Part shown: positions 54,785 to 64,000 of the stretch, in pieces | How the letters are laid out: every line of letters begins with the position of its first letter | Position numbering within the stretch: the first letter of the stretch is position 1 | Origin: Verrucomicrobiaceae bacterium | GTDB lineage: Bacteria; Verrucomicrobiota; Verrucomicrobiia; Verrucomicrobiales; Akkermansiaceae | Length of the DNA: 64,000 bases | Direction: 5' to 3' | Assembly: GCA_027491155.1 (NCBI GenBank) | Contig: JAIXWR010000028.1 | Coordinates: 62,001-126,000, forward strand | The notes under the pieces: model-generated | What the model was told of the DNA's origin: nothing | Seen by the model: the letters and a program-made list of their open reading frames with translations, nothing else | The model's database searches: none | Program-made: the position numbers and the translations under genes

Positions 54785-57700
54785 ATGCTCCAAACCAAAC
54801 CCGCCCGGAATCATCGTGCACCGGACGCCCTGCTTTCCCTCGCCAGGATCGCGGCCGCCATGTCGTGCGCACTCGGGATGGCGGGCGCCCAGGTCGCCAC
54901 CAGCTCCTGGGTCTATCCCTCCGCGTCCGGCAACCTGATCCACCGCCTCGACGAACGCGGCCAGAGCATCGCGGACTTCTCGAACTGCGGATACCGATCC
55001 GGAACCGTTCCTCTCCCCGACGTGCAACGCGAGATCGCCCCGGCCCGCTGGGTGACCGTCAGCCCGGGCGATGGCGACGACACCGCCCTCATCCAGAACG
55101 CGATCAACACCGTCAAGGCGATGACGCCCGATGCCAACGGCTGGCGCGGCGTCGTGTATCTGAATGCCGGCGAATACCAGTTGGAGAACACCGTCACCAT
55201 CGACGCGGGCGGCATCGTCCTCAAGGGCGCGGGCGATTCCCCGACCACCGGCACCCGCCTGCGCGCCACCGCCACGCGGCAATACGCGCTCATCAACGTC
55301 ACCGGCAGCGGCTCGCACGCCACGGTTGCCAACACCACCCGCAACCTCATCCAGAAAACCGTGCCCGCCGGCGCGCGGACCTTCGAGGTGGACTCCGCCG
55401 CAGGTTATGCCGCCGGCCAGACCGTGCGCATCCAGCGCCCGAGCACCGCCGAGTGGATCGCCGACATCGACATGGACCAGCTCGGCCCGCAAAGCGGCGG
55501 AGCCTCCGACGACGTGCCGTGGACCGCGGGATCGAAGGATCTCTTCTTCGACCGCGTCGTCACGAACGTGGACGGCAACTGGATCACCGTCGATGCCCCG
55601 CTTCCGCAAACCTTCGAGTCCCAATACGGCGGAGGGAAGATCTGGCGCTACACCTGGAGCGGTCGCATCCAGCAGTCCGGCGTGGAAGGCCTCTACGGGA
55701 TCTCCAACTACACCTCGTCCACCGACGAGAACCACGGCTGGACCTTCATCCGCTTCTCCGCCGTGCAGCACGGCTGGGTGCGCGACATCACCGCGCAGTA
55801 CTTCGGCCACAACGCGGTGCTGCTCACCGGAGCTTCGAAATGGATCACCGTCGCCGATTCCCAGTGCCTCGATCCGATCTCACAGATCACCGGTGGCCGC
55901 CGCTATGCCTTCTCCAACGAAGGCGCCGAACTCACGCTCTTCATCAACTGCTACTCGCGGAAAGGCCGCCACGATTTCGTCTTCGGTAGCACCATCGAGG
56001 GGCCGAACGCCTACGTGCAATGCAAGGCGGACACCGCCTACTCGGACACCGGCCCGCACCACCGCTGGGCCGTCGGCGGGCTGTTCGACAACATCACGGT
56101 CAACGGCAACGCCATCAACGTGCAAAACCGAGGCAACCTCGGCACCGGCCACGGCTGGGCCGGCGCCTACATGGCCGTCTGGAACTCCGTCGCCGGCTCG
56201 TTCCGCGTCCGCAATCCGCCCACCGCCCGCAACTGGCTCATCGGCTCCACCGGTCCGATCTACGCCAGCCAGTTCCCCGTCGGCGCCGATCCCGAAGGCA
56301 CCTACGAAAGCAGCGGCAGCTCCGGGGAAAACGTCTTCCCGCGCAGCCTCTACTTCGCCCAGCTCCAGCAGCGGATGAAATGGCCGGATTCCTGGTTCCG
56401 CGAAGCCTGGCTCGGCGACATCGACGAACACTACAGCATCGGCGGCAGCGGCAATGCCCAGAGCTGCGACCCGGCATGGCTCGCCGCCGCGACCGCCATC
56501 AGCCCCTCCGTTCCCACCGATTCGCTGCACGACAATCTGACAGCCAACCGCCGCCGGGCCTTCACCCTTTCGTTCACACCGGTGCCCGGCGAATCGGTCG
56601 CCAGCGCCACCCTCAGCATCGGCCTGCGCGCCACCGGCACGAGTTCCGGCGACGACCGCATCTTCCTCGATTCCACCGCGACACCCGTCACGCTCGCATC
56701 GCTCGGCTGGACGCCGCTTTCGACCACCGCCTCCACCGTCCGCACGATGACGCTCGATCCGGCCTTGCTCGCCGACGGCCAGTTGAACGTGGCGATCGAG
56801 AACGACAGCGCCGTGGACTTCGCCGTCCTCCACCTCCAGATCCGGAAAGCCGGTCCCGCCGTGCGGGTGGTCACCCTCACACCGGCCGCGGACGCCTACA
56901 CCCGCGGCGGCGTCCATGCCAACACCAACTTCGGCACCGATTCCACGCTCGCCACCAAGGACCTTTCCGTCACCGATGTCTTCCGCGAGTCGTGGCTGCG
57001 CTGGAATCTAACAGGCCAGTCCGGACGCCTCGTCGACGCCCGGGTCCGCCTCGGCGGCACCACCACCAGCCAGGCCGGGAACGAAAGCGCAGCCGCCTTC
57101 GTCGAAAACGATGCGTGGGGCGAGACGACCATCACCCACAACAACCGCCCCGCCTCCGGCAACCTCTTCACCCAGTGGCTCCCGGTCAACGGCCAGCCGG
57201 TCGAGTTCTCCGTCCTGCCGCTCGCCATCGACGCGCTCGCCGGCGATGGCGCGATTTCGCTCAAGGTCTTCTCCACCGGCAACTACGGCGGCCTCGGCAA
57301 CGCCGGATACGCCTCGCGGGAAAACGCCAGCACCTCGCTCCGCCCGCAACTCATCCTCACCTTCGAGAACAACGCGCCCGTCCTCTCGTCGGTCGCCGAC
57401 GCCTCCATTCCGCTCAACACCAGCCACGGTCCGGTCGCCTTCACCGTCAGCGATCCCGACACCGCCGCGGCAGGCCTCGTTCTAACAGCCATCTCCTCGA
57501 ACACCGCCCTCGTTCCCGCCAACGCCATCACCCTCGGCGGCAGCGGGGAAAACCGGACGATCTCCCTCACGCCCGCCTCCAACAGCCTCGGCACGTCCAC
57601 GATCACGATCCGCGCCAGCGACGGCTCGCTCACCACCGATTCCTCGTTCCAACTCACCGTCACCGGCACGCCCGAGCAGACCTGGCGCTTCACCCACTTC

Positions 57701-60079
57701 GGCACCACGCTCGACAGCGGAAACGCGGCCGATACCGCCGACCCGGACCTCGACGGCTGGACCAACGCCCAGGAACGCGCCGCCTCTTCGGACCCGAACG
57801 ATGCGGCATCGCAGCCCGACGGCAGCTCGGGCATCACCCGCTACTGGAACGCCACGCCGCGATCCAACACCTGGCAACCATCCGCCACCCACTGGAACAC
57901 CGCCCCGCTCGGCACGGGCATCCAGGGCGTCTGGAACACCGGGGACGACGCCGTGTTCGACCGCAATGAAACCTACACCGTCACCCTTCCCGAGCTCCTG
58001 AACTCCGGGCCCGTCGCCCTCCGCGCGGGACAGGTCGGCTTCGATGGCAGCGGCTCGGTTTCCACGCCCTCGCTGACCGTCGATGCAGGGGCCATTCTAA
58101 CAGCAAATGGCGATGCCGTCTTCCGCGAAGGCTCCACCACCTTCACCCTGAACGGCGACTTCGAGTCCTTGTCCGCCGCCTCCACCGCCACCCGCGCCGT
58201 CACGCTGCAAGGCGCCGGCCGGGTGCTTTCCGGCCCCTTCCGCGCGGCCGCCGGCAGCTTCGCGGGCAGCTTCACGGGGAATGCCGCCCTGACCAAAAGC
58301 GGCACCGGCACGCTCGTTCTAACAGGATCTTCCGATGCCACCGGAGCCATCGCCATCGAATCCGGCACACTGCAAGTCGGCGACAACACCGCTGCCGGAG
58401 CCATCGGCGCGGTGCCCGTCTCCGGCAGCGGCACGCTGGCCTTCCACCGCAGCGACGCCGCGTCATGGGCCGGCTCCACCGGCGGCGCGCTGGCACTCCG
58501 CAAGTCCGGCACCAACACGCTCACCCTCACCGGCGACCTCAACCACACGGGAGGCACCGTCATTTCCGGCGGCATCCTGCAGATCGGCGACGGCGGATCG
58601 ACCGGCAGCCTCGCCGGCGGCACCGTCACCAACAGCGGCACGCTCCGCTTCAACCGCTCCGGCCTCACGACCTGCGGCGCGGTGATCAACGGCGGCTCGC
58701 TCTCCAAAATCGGCACCGGCACGCTCGTTCTAACAGGCAACAACAACTTCGGCAGCGGCACCTTCACCCTCGGCGGAAGTTCACAGAACGTCGGCTACCT
58801 CCGCCTCGCCCACCCGAAGGCCCTCGGCAATCACGTCAAGATCAGCCTCGCTTCCTCCGGTGCGACCTTCTCCGGCATCGAGGTCGCCGGCGACCACACC
58901 TTCACCCAGGCCATCGACACCGTCGGCCGCAATTCCACCGCCGGGTCCGTCTTCCTGCGCAATGTTTCCGGTTTCAACACCTGGTCCGGCACCATCACCA
59001 TCACCGGCGCCGGCGGAAGCTACGAGATCGAATCCCTCGCCGATGAACTCGTGGTCACCGGCTCCCTCGGCGTGGCCAACATCAGCATCGGCACCCGGAA
59101 CTTCGTCGTGAAAGGCGCGGGCAATGTCACCCTCGCCGGAACGGTCACCGATCAGCCCGCCACCCCGATCGCCCTGACCAAAACCGGCGGCGGCATCCTC
59201 CGCCTCAACGCGGCCAACACCTTCGGCGGCGGGATTTCCGTCCAGGCGGGCTCCCTCCGCGTCAACGGCTCCGTGACTTCCAACGCGACCGTCGGAGCCG
59301 GCGCATCCCTCGGCGGCAGCGGCAACATCGCGTCCGCCACCCTCGGCGGCTCGACCTCCGCACCCGCCGTAATGGCACCCGGCGACGACTCGGCCGCCCG
59401 GCTCACCTCCGGCGGCACCGTGACCTTCGGCCTGAGCTCCCGCTACGAGTGGGAACTCGCCGGATCCGACGACGAACAGGCTCCCGAACACGACCGGCTC
59501 ACCGCGTCGCAGATCGCGATCACCGCCACCGCCGCACGCCCCTTGGTCATCTCGATCCGCCCGCGCGATCTCGACACGCTGCCATCCACCGTCACCGCTT
59601 TCCCCGTCGCCACCGCGCTGGCAGGCCTCACCGGCTTCAGCACGACCTCCGTCACAGTCGACGCCTCCGCCGTCCAGGCCCTCGGCGGCACCTGGTCGCT
59701 GCGCCAGTCCGGCCTCACCCTCGAAGCGGTCTTCACCCCCGGGGGCTACGCCGGATGGATCGCCGGCTTCCCCTCCATCGCCGATCCCGCGGAGTCCGCC
59801 GACCCCGACGGCGATGGCTGGACGAACGGCGACGAATGGATCGCGGGCACGGACCCCACCAACCCCGCCTCCCGATTCACCACGGCCGTCACCCCGGCGC
59901 TCGGATTGCGGTTCACCCGCATCCCCGGCCGGGTTTACAGCGTGGAAACCTCCACCGGCCTCACCGGCTGGACGCTTCATGCCACCGTCACCGGAGGTTC
60001 CGGCGAGATCGACGTCCCTCCCCCCGCTCCCGCCGGGCCGACCCGCTTCTACCGGGTCCGCATCGCATTTGCCGAATGA
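54785..60079 (+). CDS. Giant secreted beta-helix protein with DNRLRE, cadherin-like and autotransporter-associated repeats
   Basis: 1,764 residues from ATG 54785. A signal peptide (around MSCALGMAGAQVA, inside a longer N-terminus) precedes a right-handed beta-helix (~60-570: DDTALIQNAINTVKA, YLNAGEYQLENTVTIDAGGI), as in pectate lyase-3-like enzymes. A DNRLRE/CBM96-like domain follows (~700-870: NFGTDSTLATKDLSVTDVFR, ESWLRWNL). Next come a cadherin-like domain (NAPVLSSVADASIPL), a calcium-loop stretch (DPDLDGWTNAQE) and several PATR units (KSGTGTLVLTGSSDATGAI, IGTGTLVLTGNNNFGSGTF). The C-terminus has DPDGDGWTNGDEWIAG and the 'VETSTGLTGWTL..RFYRVR' module. No autotransporter barrel or PEP-CTERM is found. 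A sodium symporter lies downstream, so oligosaccharide degradation and uptake are likely linked. Five copies of CTAACAG lie inside it. Confidence 0.85.
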   Translation: MLQTKPARNHRAPDALLSLARIAAAMSCALGMAGAQVATSSWVYPSASGNLIHRLDERGQSIADFSNCGYRSGTVPLPDVQREIAPARWVTVSPGDGDDTALIQNAINTVKAMTPDANGWRGVVYLNAGEYQLENTVTIDAGGIVLKGAGDSPTTGTRLRATATRQYALINVTGSGSHATVANTTRNLIQKTVPAGARTFEVDSAAGYAAGQTVRIQRPSTAEWIADIDMDQLGPQSGGASDDVPWTAGSKDLFFDRVVTNVDGNWITVDAPLPQTFESQYGGGKIWRYTWSGRIQQSGVEGLYGISNYTSSTDENHGWTFIRFSAVQHGWVRDITAQYFGHNAVLLTGASKWITVADSQCLDPISQITGGRRYAFSNEGAELTLFINCYSRKGRHDFVFGSTIEGPNAYVQCKADTAYSDTGPHHRWAVGGLFDNITVNGNAINVQNRGNLGTGHGWAGAYMAVWNSVAGSFRVRNPPTARNWLIGSTGPIYASQFPVGADPEGTYESSGSSGENVFPRSLYFAQLQQRMKWPDSWFREAWLGDIDEHYSIGGSGNAQSCDPAWLAAATAISPSVPTDSLHDNLTANRRRAFTLSFTPVPGESVASATLSIGLRATGTSSGDDRIFLDSTATPVTLASLGWTPLSTTASTVRTMTLDPALLADGQLNVAIENDSAVDFAVLHLQIRKAGPAVRVVTLTPAADAYTRGGVHANTNFGTDSTLATKDLSVTDVFRESWLRWNLTGQSGRLVDARVRLGGTTTSQAGNESAAAFVENDAWGETTITHNNRPASGNLFTQWLPVNGQPVEFSVLPLAIDALAGDGAISLKVFSTGNYGGLGNAGYASRENASTSLRPQLILTFENNAPVLSSVADASIPLNTSHGPVAFTVSDPDTAAAGLVLTAISSNTALVPANAITLGGSGENRTISLTPASNSLGTSTITIRASDGSLTTDSSFQLTVTGTPEQTWRFTHFGTTLDSGNAADTADPDLDGWTNAQERAASSDPNDAASQPDGSSGITRYWNATPRSNTWQPSATHWNTAPLGTGIQGVWNTGDDAVFDRNETYTVTLPELLNSGPVALRAGQVGFDGSGSVSTPSLTVDAGAILTANGDAVFREGSTTFTLNGDFESLSAASTATRAVTLQGAGRVLSGPFRAAAGSFAGSFTGNAALTKSGTGTLVLTGSSDATGAIAIESGTLQVGDNTAAGAIGAVPVSGSGTLAFHRSDAASWAGSTGGALALRKSGTNTLTLTGDLNHTGGTVISGGILQIGDGGSTGSLAGGTVTNSGTLRFNRSGLTTCGAVINGGSLSKIGTGTLVLTGNNNFGSGTFTLGGSSQNVGYLRLAHPKALGNHVKISLASSGATFSGIEVAGDHTFTQAIDTVGRNSTAGSVFLRNVSGFNTWSGTITITGAGGSYEIESLADELVVTGSLGVANISIGTRNFVVKGAGNVTLAGTVTDQPATPIALTKTGGGILRLNAANTFGGGISVQAGSLRVNGSVTSNATVGAGASLGGSGNIASATLGGSTSAPAVMAPGDDSAARLTSGGTVTFGLSSRYEWELAGSDDEQAPEHDRLTASQIAITATAARPLVISIRPRDLDTLPSTVTAFPVATALAGLTGFSTTSVTVDASAVQALGGTWSLRQSGLTLEAVFTPGGYAGWIAGFPSIADPAESADPDGDGWTNGDEWIAGTDPTNPASRFTTAVTPALGLRFTRIPGRVYSVETSTGLTGWTLHATVTGGSGEIDVPPPAPAGPTRFYRVRIAFAE

Positions 60080-60209
60080 GCGTTGGATGCCCGCCGCGAC
60101 CGGCAGGAAGCCACGGGAAAAAGGGGTTGATCCACCCGGCAAGCAGCGCTCTTGTTGGCGACTTTCACTCCTCCGGCGGGCTCCGCTTCTTTCCCGGATT
60201 TCACACGAA

Positions 60210-60222
60210 GGGAATCGAACCC
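60210..60222 (-). other. tRNA T-arm-like fragment (GGGTTCGATTCCC), no complete tRNA
   Basis: On the minus strand the sequence reads ...GGCCACGGGTTCGATTCCC..., which matches a tRNA T-arm and loop exactly. The upstream bases do not supply a partner for the acceptor strand or D-arm, so no full tRNA can be folded. Such 3' tRNA pieces are often left by integrative elements that use tRNA genes as attachment sites; this is only a candidate scar. Confidence 0.4.
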
Positions 60223-60260
60223 GTGGCCGGCAGCACGATCACCAAGTCTCCCGACCATTC

Positions 60261-60509
60261 ATGAAAGCATTCGCCCTCGCCGCCCTCACCGCGGCTTTTT
60301 ACGTCCTGCATCAGGATGTCTGGAACTGGCGCGACACCACGCCCCTGCTGTTCGGGTTCCTCCCCATCGGCCTCGCCTACCACGCCGGCTACTCGCTGTG
60401 CGCGGCCGGCATCATGGCGGTACTCGTCAAACACGCCTGGCCGAAGGGACTGGATCCCGATGAAGTCCACGGGGAACACGCCGGCAATCCAAACGAGAAA
60501 CAGCCATGA
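60261..60509 (+). CDS. Small two-helix membrane protein (DUF3311-like symporter companion)
   Basis: 82 residues. MKAFALAALTAAFYVLHQ and YHAGYSLCAAGIMAVLVKHA are membrane segments. The stop overlaps the start of the symporter gene by four bases (ATGA), so they are translated together. Small DUF3311-type proteins commonly sit next to sodium:solute symporters and are thought to be accessory subunits; assignment here is by position and topology. Confidence 0.7.
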   Translation: MKAFALAALTAAFYVLHQDVWNWRDTTPLLFGFLPIGLAYHAGYSLCAAGIMAVLVKHAWPKGLDPDEVHGEHAGNPNEKQP

Positions 60510-62047
60510 TCCCCGCCATCGTCGTCTTCATCTATCTCGCGATCATCCTCTACGTCGGCATCTTCGCCTTCCGACGGGGAAACAACACGAGCGAGGACTT
60601 CTTCCTCGCCGGTCGATCCCTCGGGCCCTGGGTCTTCCTCCTCACGGTCTTCGGCACCAACATGACGGCCTTCGCCATCCTGGGCAGCAGCGGGCTGGCT
60701 TACCAACGGGGCATCGGAGTCTACGGGCTCATGGCCTCGTCCTCGGGCCTCGTCATCCCGCTCTGCCTGCTCTTCATCGGGACCAAGCTCTGGAGCGTCG
60801 GCAAGAAGCACGGCCACATGACCCAGGTCCAGTATTTCCGCGACCGGTGGGAGTGCAACGGCACCGGGACCGTCATCTTCTCGCTCACGGCGCTCATGAT
60901 GATCCCCTACATCGTCATCGGCATCATGGGCGGCGGCCAGACCCTGGAAGCGCTCAGCGGCGGACTCGTGCCCTACTGGTTCGGCGGCGGACTCGTCGCG
61001 CTCGTGGTGATGAGCTACGTTTTCTTCGGCGGGATGCGCGGCGTGGCATGGGTCAACGCCTTCCAGACCGTGATGTTCCTGCTGTTCGGCGGGGTCGCGT
61101 TCTTCCTCATCGCCCGGAACCTCGGCGGCTTCGACAAGATCGTGGCCGAAATGATGGCGAACCCGGCCCAGGCGCCGCTGTTGACACGCCAGCGCATCAG
61201 CCCGGAGGAGTTCTTCAGCTACACCTTCATTCCTCTCTCCGCGATCATGTTCCCGCACATGGCCATCATGTGCATGACCGCGAAGTCCGTCCTCTCCTTC
61301 AAGAAGACCGTCGTCTGGTACCCCGTCTGCATCATGCTGATCTGGCTGCCCAGCGTGTTCCTCGGAGTGATCGCCGCCCACCAGTTCCCCGGCCTGCGCA
61401 TGGGGGAAAGCGACGACGTGCTGCTGCGGATGCTTTCCGACAATACCAACGTGATCCTCGCCGGCGTGCTCGGGGCCGCCATCATGGCCTGCGTGATGGC
61501 CACGGACTCCCAGATCATGGCCCTCAGCACCATGTTCACCACGGACGTGGTTTCCCACTACGGCGGGGAGAAGGTCAGCGAGCAGCGCCGCATCTGGGCG
61601 GGACGCGCTTTCGCCGTGCTGTTCACCGTCATCGGCTACGCCGTGGCGCTGATGCTGCAGGACATCAAGTCGATCTTCGACCTGGCGATCCGCTTCGGAT
61701 TCTCCGGATTCGCATCGCTCGCTCCCATCATGCTCGCCGCCCTCTACTGGAAACGCAGCACCAAGTGGGGCGCGCTGGCCGCAACCCTCTGGGTGGCGAC
61801 GGGCACCGGGTTCCTGTGGTGGCTGCACGAGCACTCCGCTCTCATCGCTCCCAAACCCGGCCAGGCGGCGGTGCCCGTCTTCGAGTCACTCGGCAACCTG
61901 TTCCTTCGCACGCCCTCCGGCGTCACCATCCACGGCTACATGCCGGTGATGTTCCTCTGCCTCGGCAGCGTGCTGTTCATGGTGGCCTTCTCCCTGATGA
62001 CGAAGCCGCCCCGCCGCGAGGTGATCGACCGCTACTTCAACTCCTGA
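60506..62047 (+). CDS. Sodium:solute symporter (SSS family)
   Basis: 513 residues with about 13 membrane segments. YVGIFAFRRGNNTSEDFFLA and GRSLGPWVFLLTVFGTNMTA match the SSS N-terminus (R-x-x-x-D-FFLAGRS). Later conserved parts include GVLGAAIMACVMATDSQIMA and LSTMFTTDVV, where the S/T in TDSQ and STM belongs to the sodium site. The substrate is unknown; its place after the beta-helix protein suggests a sugar or uronate. Confidence 0.92.
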   Translation: MIPAIVVFIYLAIILYVGIFAFRRGNNTSEDFFLAGRSLGPWVFLLTVFGTNMTAFAILGSSGLAYQRGIGVYGLMASSSGLVIPLCLLFIGTKLWSVGKKHGHMTQVQYFRDRWECNGTGTVIFSLTALMMIPYIVIGIMGGGQTLEALSGGLVPYWFGGGLVALVVMSYVFFGGMRGVAWVNAFQTVMFLLFGGVAFFLIARNLGGFDKIVAEMMANPAQAPLLTRQRISPEEFFSYTFIPLSAIMFPHMAIMCMTAKSVLSFKKTVVWYPVCIMLIWLPSVFLGVIAAHQFPGLRMGESDDVLLRMLSDNTNVILAGVLGAAIMACVMATDSQIMALSTMFTTDVVSHYGGEKVSEQRRIWAGRAFAVLFTVIGYAVALMLQDIKSIFDLAIRFGFSGFASLAPIMLAALYWKRSTKWGALAATLWVATGTGFLWWLHEHSALIAPKPGQAAVPVFESLGNLFLRTPSGVTIHGYMPVMFLCLGSVLFMVAFSLMTKPPRREVIDRYFNS

Positions 62048-62187
62048 CGGCCCGTCCGAAACCCGGGATTGAGGGGTTCCCGTTGTGTCCCAAGCCGGGC
62101 GGCCAGGCCCGGTGATCGGAAAACTTTGCCTGCCCGGCGTGTTGGCGGTTCCACCTTGCCCTCTCCCGGTCTAAAACCCCTCCGCCG

Positions 62188-64000
62188 ATGCCCGCCGCCC
62201 GCGTCCTCATCGACGGCCCTTCCGAGCTCGTCTTCGATTACGCCATCCCCGATGGCCTGCCGGTCGTGCCCGGCTGCCGCGTCCGCGTGCCGTTGCGCCA
62301 CAAGCTTTCCCAAGGCACCGTGCTCGACCTCGTCGAACCCGAAGACCTCGGCTTCGCCCTTCGCCCGCTGCACTCGCTCAGCGATCCCGAACCGCTGATC
62401 ACCCCCAAGCTGCTCGAAGCCGGCCGCTGGATCGCCGGCTACTACGGATGCAGTATCGAAAGCGTCGTCCGCGCCCTGCTGCCGGAAGCCGTCCGCACCG
62501 AGGACAATTCCGCCAAGGTCCGCAAGTTCGCGATCCTCGACGCCCCGCCGCCGCCCGAGGTCCTCGCCAAGCTCGACAAGCGTGCCCCCAAGCAGTCCGC
62601 CATCATCGCCCTGCTGTCGCACGCCCCGGAAAACAAGCTCCCCCTTGCCGACCTCGGCGACGGCGCCTCCGCCTCCGTCAAATCCCTCGTCAAACAAGGC
62701 CTCGTCCGCCTCGTCGAAGAAGAAGTCCGCCGCGACCCCGAAGCCGATGGCATCGAGGAAATCCTCCCCGACTCCCCGCTCCCCCTCAACGACGAACAAG
62801 CCGCCGCCCTCGAAGTCATTCTCTCTTCCCTCCAACAATCTGAAATCAACCATCAACAATCGACAATCGACAATCGACAATCTGCATCCGCCCGATCCCC
62901 CATCTTGCTCCACGGCGTCACCGGCTCCGGCAAAACCGAAGTCTACCTTCAGGCCGCCCGCGCCGCGCTCGACCTCGGCAAGACGGTCCTCGTCCTGGTC
63001 CCGGAAATCTCCCTCACTCCCCAGACCGTTCGCCGCTTCCGCGCCCGCTTCGCCGGGATCCAGGAACAGGTCGCCGTCCTCCACTCGAACCTCTCCCAAG
63101 GCGAACGCTTCGACGAATGGCACCGCATCCGCAAGGGCATCGCCCGCATCGTCATCGGCGCCCGCTCCGCCGTCTTCGCCCCGCTGCCGGACCTCGGGCT
63201 GATCCTCGTCGATGAGGAGCACGAGAACTCCTACAAGCAGGACCAGATCCCCCGCTACCACGGCCGCGATGTCGCCGTGCTGCGCGCCCACCTCGAAGGC
63301 TGCACCATCGTCCTCGGCTCCGCCACGCCCTCGCTCGAGTCCTTTCAAAACACCCTCGACGGGAAGTATCAGCTCGTCCGCCTGCTCAAACGCGCCGACG
63401 GCCAGTCCTTGCCACTGATCCGCATCCTCGACATGCGGCTGGAGTCGAAGAAGCACAAGGGCGGCATGGCCATCCTCTCCGACCGCCTGCGCAGCGCCCT
63501 GGAGCAACGCATCGCCAAGAACGAGCAGTCGATCCTCTTCCTCAACCGCCGCGGCTTCGCCCGCTCCCTCCAGTGCCCGTCTTGCGGCCACGTCTGCATG
63601 TGCCCGCACTGCGCCGTCGCCCTGACCTACCATCGCGAGGACGAGCGCCTCTGCTGCCACGTCTGCGGCCACCAGGCCGTGGTCCCTCGCAAATGCCCCG
63701 AGTGCCGCGACCCGGCGATCGCCCTGCAAGGCTTCGGCACCCAGAAGGTCGAGGAAGTCCTCGCCAAGGTGCTGCCCTCCGCAAAAATCGCCCGCATCGA
63801 TGCCGACGCGATGCGCAAGAAGAACGCCCTGCGCGACCTGCTCAACGCCTTCCAGGCCCGCAAGATCGACGTGCTGATCGGCACCCAGATGATCGCCAAG
63901 GGCCTGCATTTCCCCAACGTCACCCTGGTCGGCATCCTCAACGCCGACATCGGCCTCCACGTCCCCGACTTCCGCGCCGGCGAGCGCACCTTCCAGCTCC
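62188..64000 (+). CDS. priA: Primosomal replication protein N' (PriA), C-terminus beyond the window
   Basis: About 604 residues visible from ATG 62188. PriA is the helicase that restarts stalled replication forks. The N-terminal DNA-binding domain starts ARVLIDGPSELVFDYAIPDG; the helicase has Walker A LLHGVTGSGKTEVYL, the LVDEEHENSYKQDQ DEEH box and LGSATPSLESF. The zinc-binding segment CPSCGHVCMCPHC and CCHVCGHQ..CPEC and the IGTQMIAKGLHFP motif follow. An AT-rich repeat inserts about 18 residues (Q/S/N-rich) in the linker just before Walker A, at ~216-233, without breaking the frame. Confidence 0.96.
   Translation, partial: MPAARVLIDGPSELVFDYAIPDGLPVVPGCRVRVPLRHKLSQGTVLDLVEPEDLGFALRPLHSLSDPEPLITPKLLEAGRWIAGYYGCSIESVVRALLPEAVRTEDNSAKVRKFAILDAPPPPEVLAKLDKRAPKQSAIIALLSHAPENKLPLADLGDGASASVKSLVKQGLVRLVEEEVRRDPEADGIEEILPDSPLPLNDEQAAALEVILSSLQQSEINHQQSTIDNRQSASARSPILLHGVTGSGKTEVYLQAARAALDLGKTVLVLVPEISLTPQTVRRFRARFAGIQEQVAVLHSNLSQGERFDEWHRIRKGIARIVIGARSAVFAPLPDLGLILVDEEHENSYKQDQIPRYHGRDVAVLRAHLEGCTIVLGSATPSLESFQNTLDGKYQLVRLLKRADGQSLPLIRILDMRLESKKHKGGMAILSDRLRSALEQRIAKNEQSILFLNRRGFARSLQCPSCGHVCMCPHCAVALTYHREDERLCCHVCGHQAVVPRKCPECRDPAIALQGFGTQKVEEVLAKVLPSAKIARIDADAMRKKNALRDLLNAFQARKIDVLIGTQMIAKGLHFPNVTLVGILNADIGLHVPDFRAGERTFQL
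62833..62885. repeat. AT-rich (CGACAAT)n repeat inserted in frame inside priA
   Basis: The stretch contains three head-to-tail CGACAAT units (62861-62881) preceded by CAACAATCTGAAATCAACC. It resembles the AT-rich words of the inverted repeats at 14981-15019 and 15510-15548, and it encodes the Gln/Asn/Ser-rich linker before the PriA Walker A motif. Confidence 0.6.

Noticed and set aside
57008-58736. Treating the CTAACAG copies in the beta-helix gene as proof of a genome-wide motif
   Set aside because: Two of these five copies lie in duplicated protein repeats, so only the copies in other genes count as independent evidence.
60049-60258. 69-codon minus-strand ORF over the tRNA-like fragment
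   Set aside because: Its translation resembles the spurious peptides seen over tRNA T-arms and has no coding-like features.

Overview
This is a GC-rich bacterial chromosome segment that fits the phylum Verrucomicrobiota, probably class Verrucomicrobiae (Luteolibacter/Haloferula-like); this is inferred from gene families, since no rRNA is present. Supporting families are a ThuA/PVC-type dehydrogenase, a DUF1549-DUF1553 plus DUF1501 gene pair, a PEP-CTERM metalloprotease, a giant beta-helix protein with autotransporter-associated repeats, Calx-beta proteins, and HprK/HPr/enzyme I without visible sugar permeases. I see no complete tRNA, rRNA, CRISPR array, prophage or insertion sequence.

Layout. 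1-5.5 kb: secreted carbohydrate-related enzymes (ThuA/dehydrogenase, sialate O-acetylesterase). 5.6-14 kb: lipoproteins, a Tat-exported metallopeptidase-like protein, a photolyase-like flavoprotein, YiiX, PpnP, a tandem FKBP and a FadL porin. 14-17.7 kb: hprK, ptsH and ptsI, a phosphorelay that probably signals rather than transports. 19.6-22.4 kb: the conserved rpmH-rnpA-yidD-yidC cluster. 24.5-27.4 kb: a likely cdaA / short cdaR-like / bioD / trpB operon. 27.5-37.4 kb: small secreted proteins, folP, acylphosphatase, an alpha/beta hydrolase and a Calx-beta protein. 37.4-40.2 kb: a lower-GC accessory stretch with palindromic repeats, two unknown ORFs and a winged-helix-Fic gene whose start codon lies in a helically phased array of eight direct repeats. 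40.4-46.5 kb: DUF1553/DUF1501 pair, cutA and an octaheme cytochrome c-TPR lipoprotein. 46.7-49.4 kb: an NtrB/NtrC-type two-component pair. 49.4-53.5 kb: a glycosyltransferase, xseB and dxs with overlapping ends. 54.8-62 kb: the giant beta-helix protein followed by a small membrane protein and a sodium:solute symporter. 62.2-64 kb: priA, cut by the window edge.

The most unusual signals are (i) the phased iteron array at the start of a Fic protein that lacks the catalytic histidine and carries its own N-terminal DNA-binding-like domain; (ii) a recurrent word TTCTAACAG/CTGTTAGAA that holds many of the rare TTA and CTA leucine codons and occurs in all coding phases; (iii) a 54-residue CdaR-like membrane anchor without YbbR domains, overlapping cdaA; (iv) a photolyase-like protein that appears to have its two domains in reversed order; and (v) several different inverted-repeat elements, one pair bracketing a small membrane-protein gene and a related word inserted in frame inside priA.
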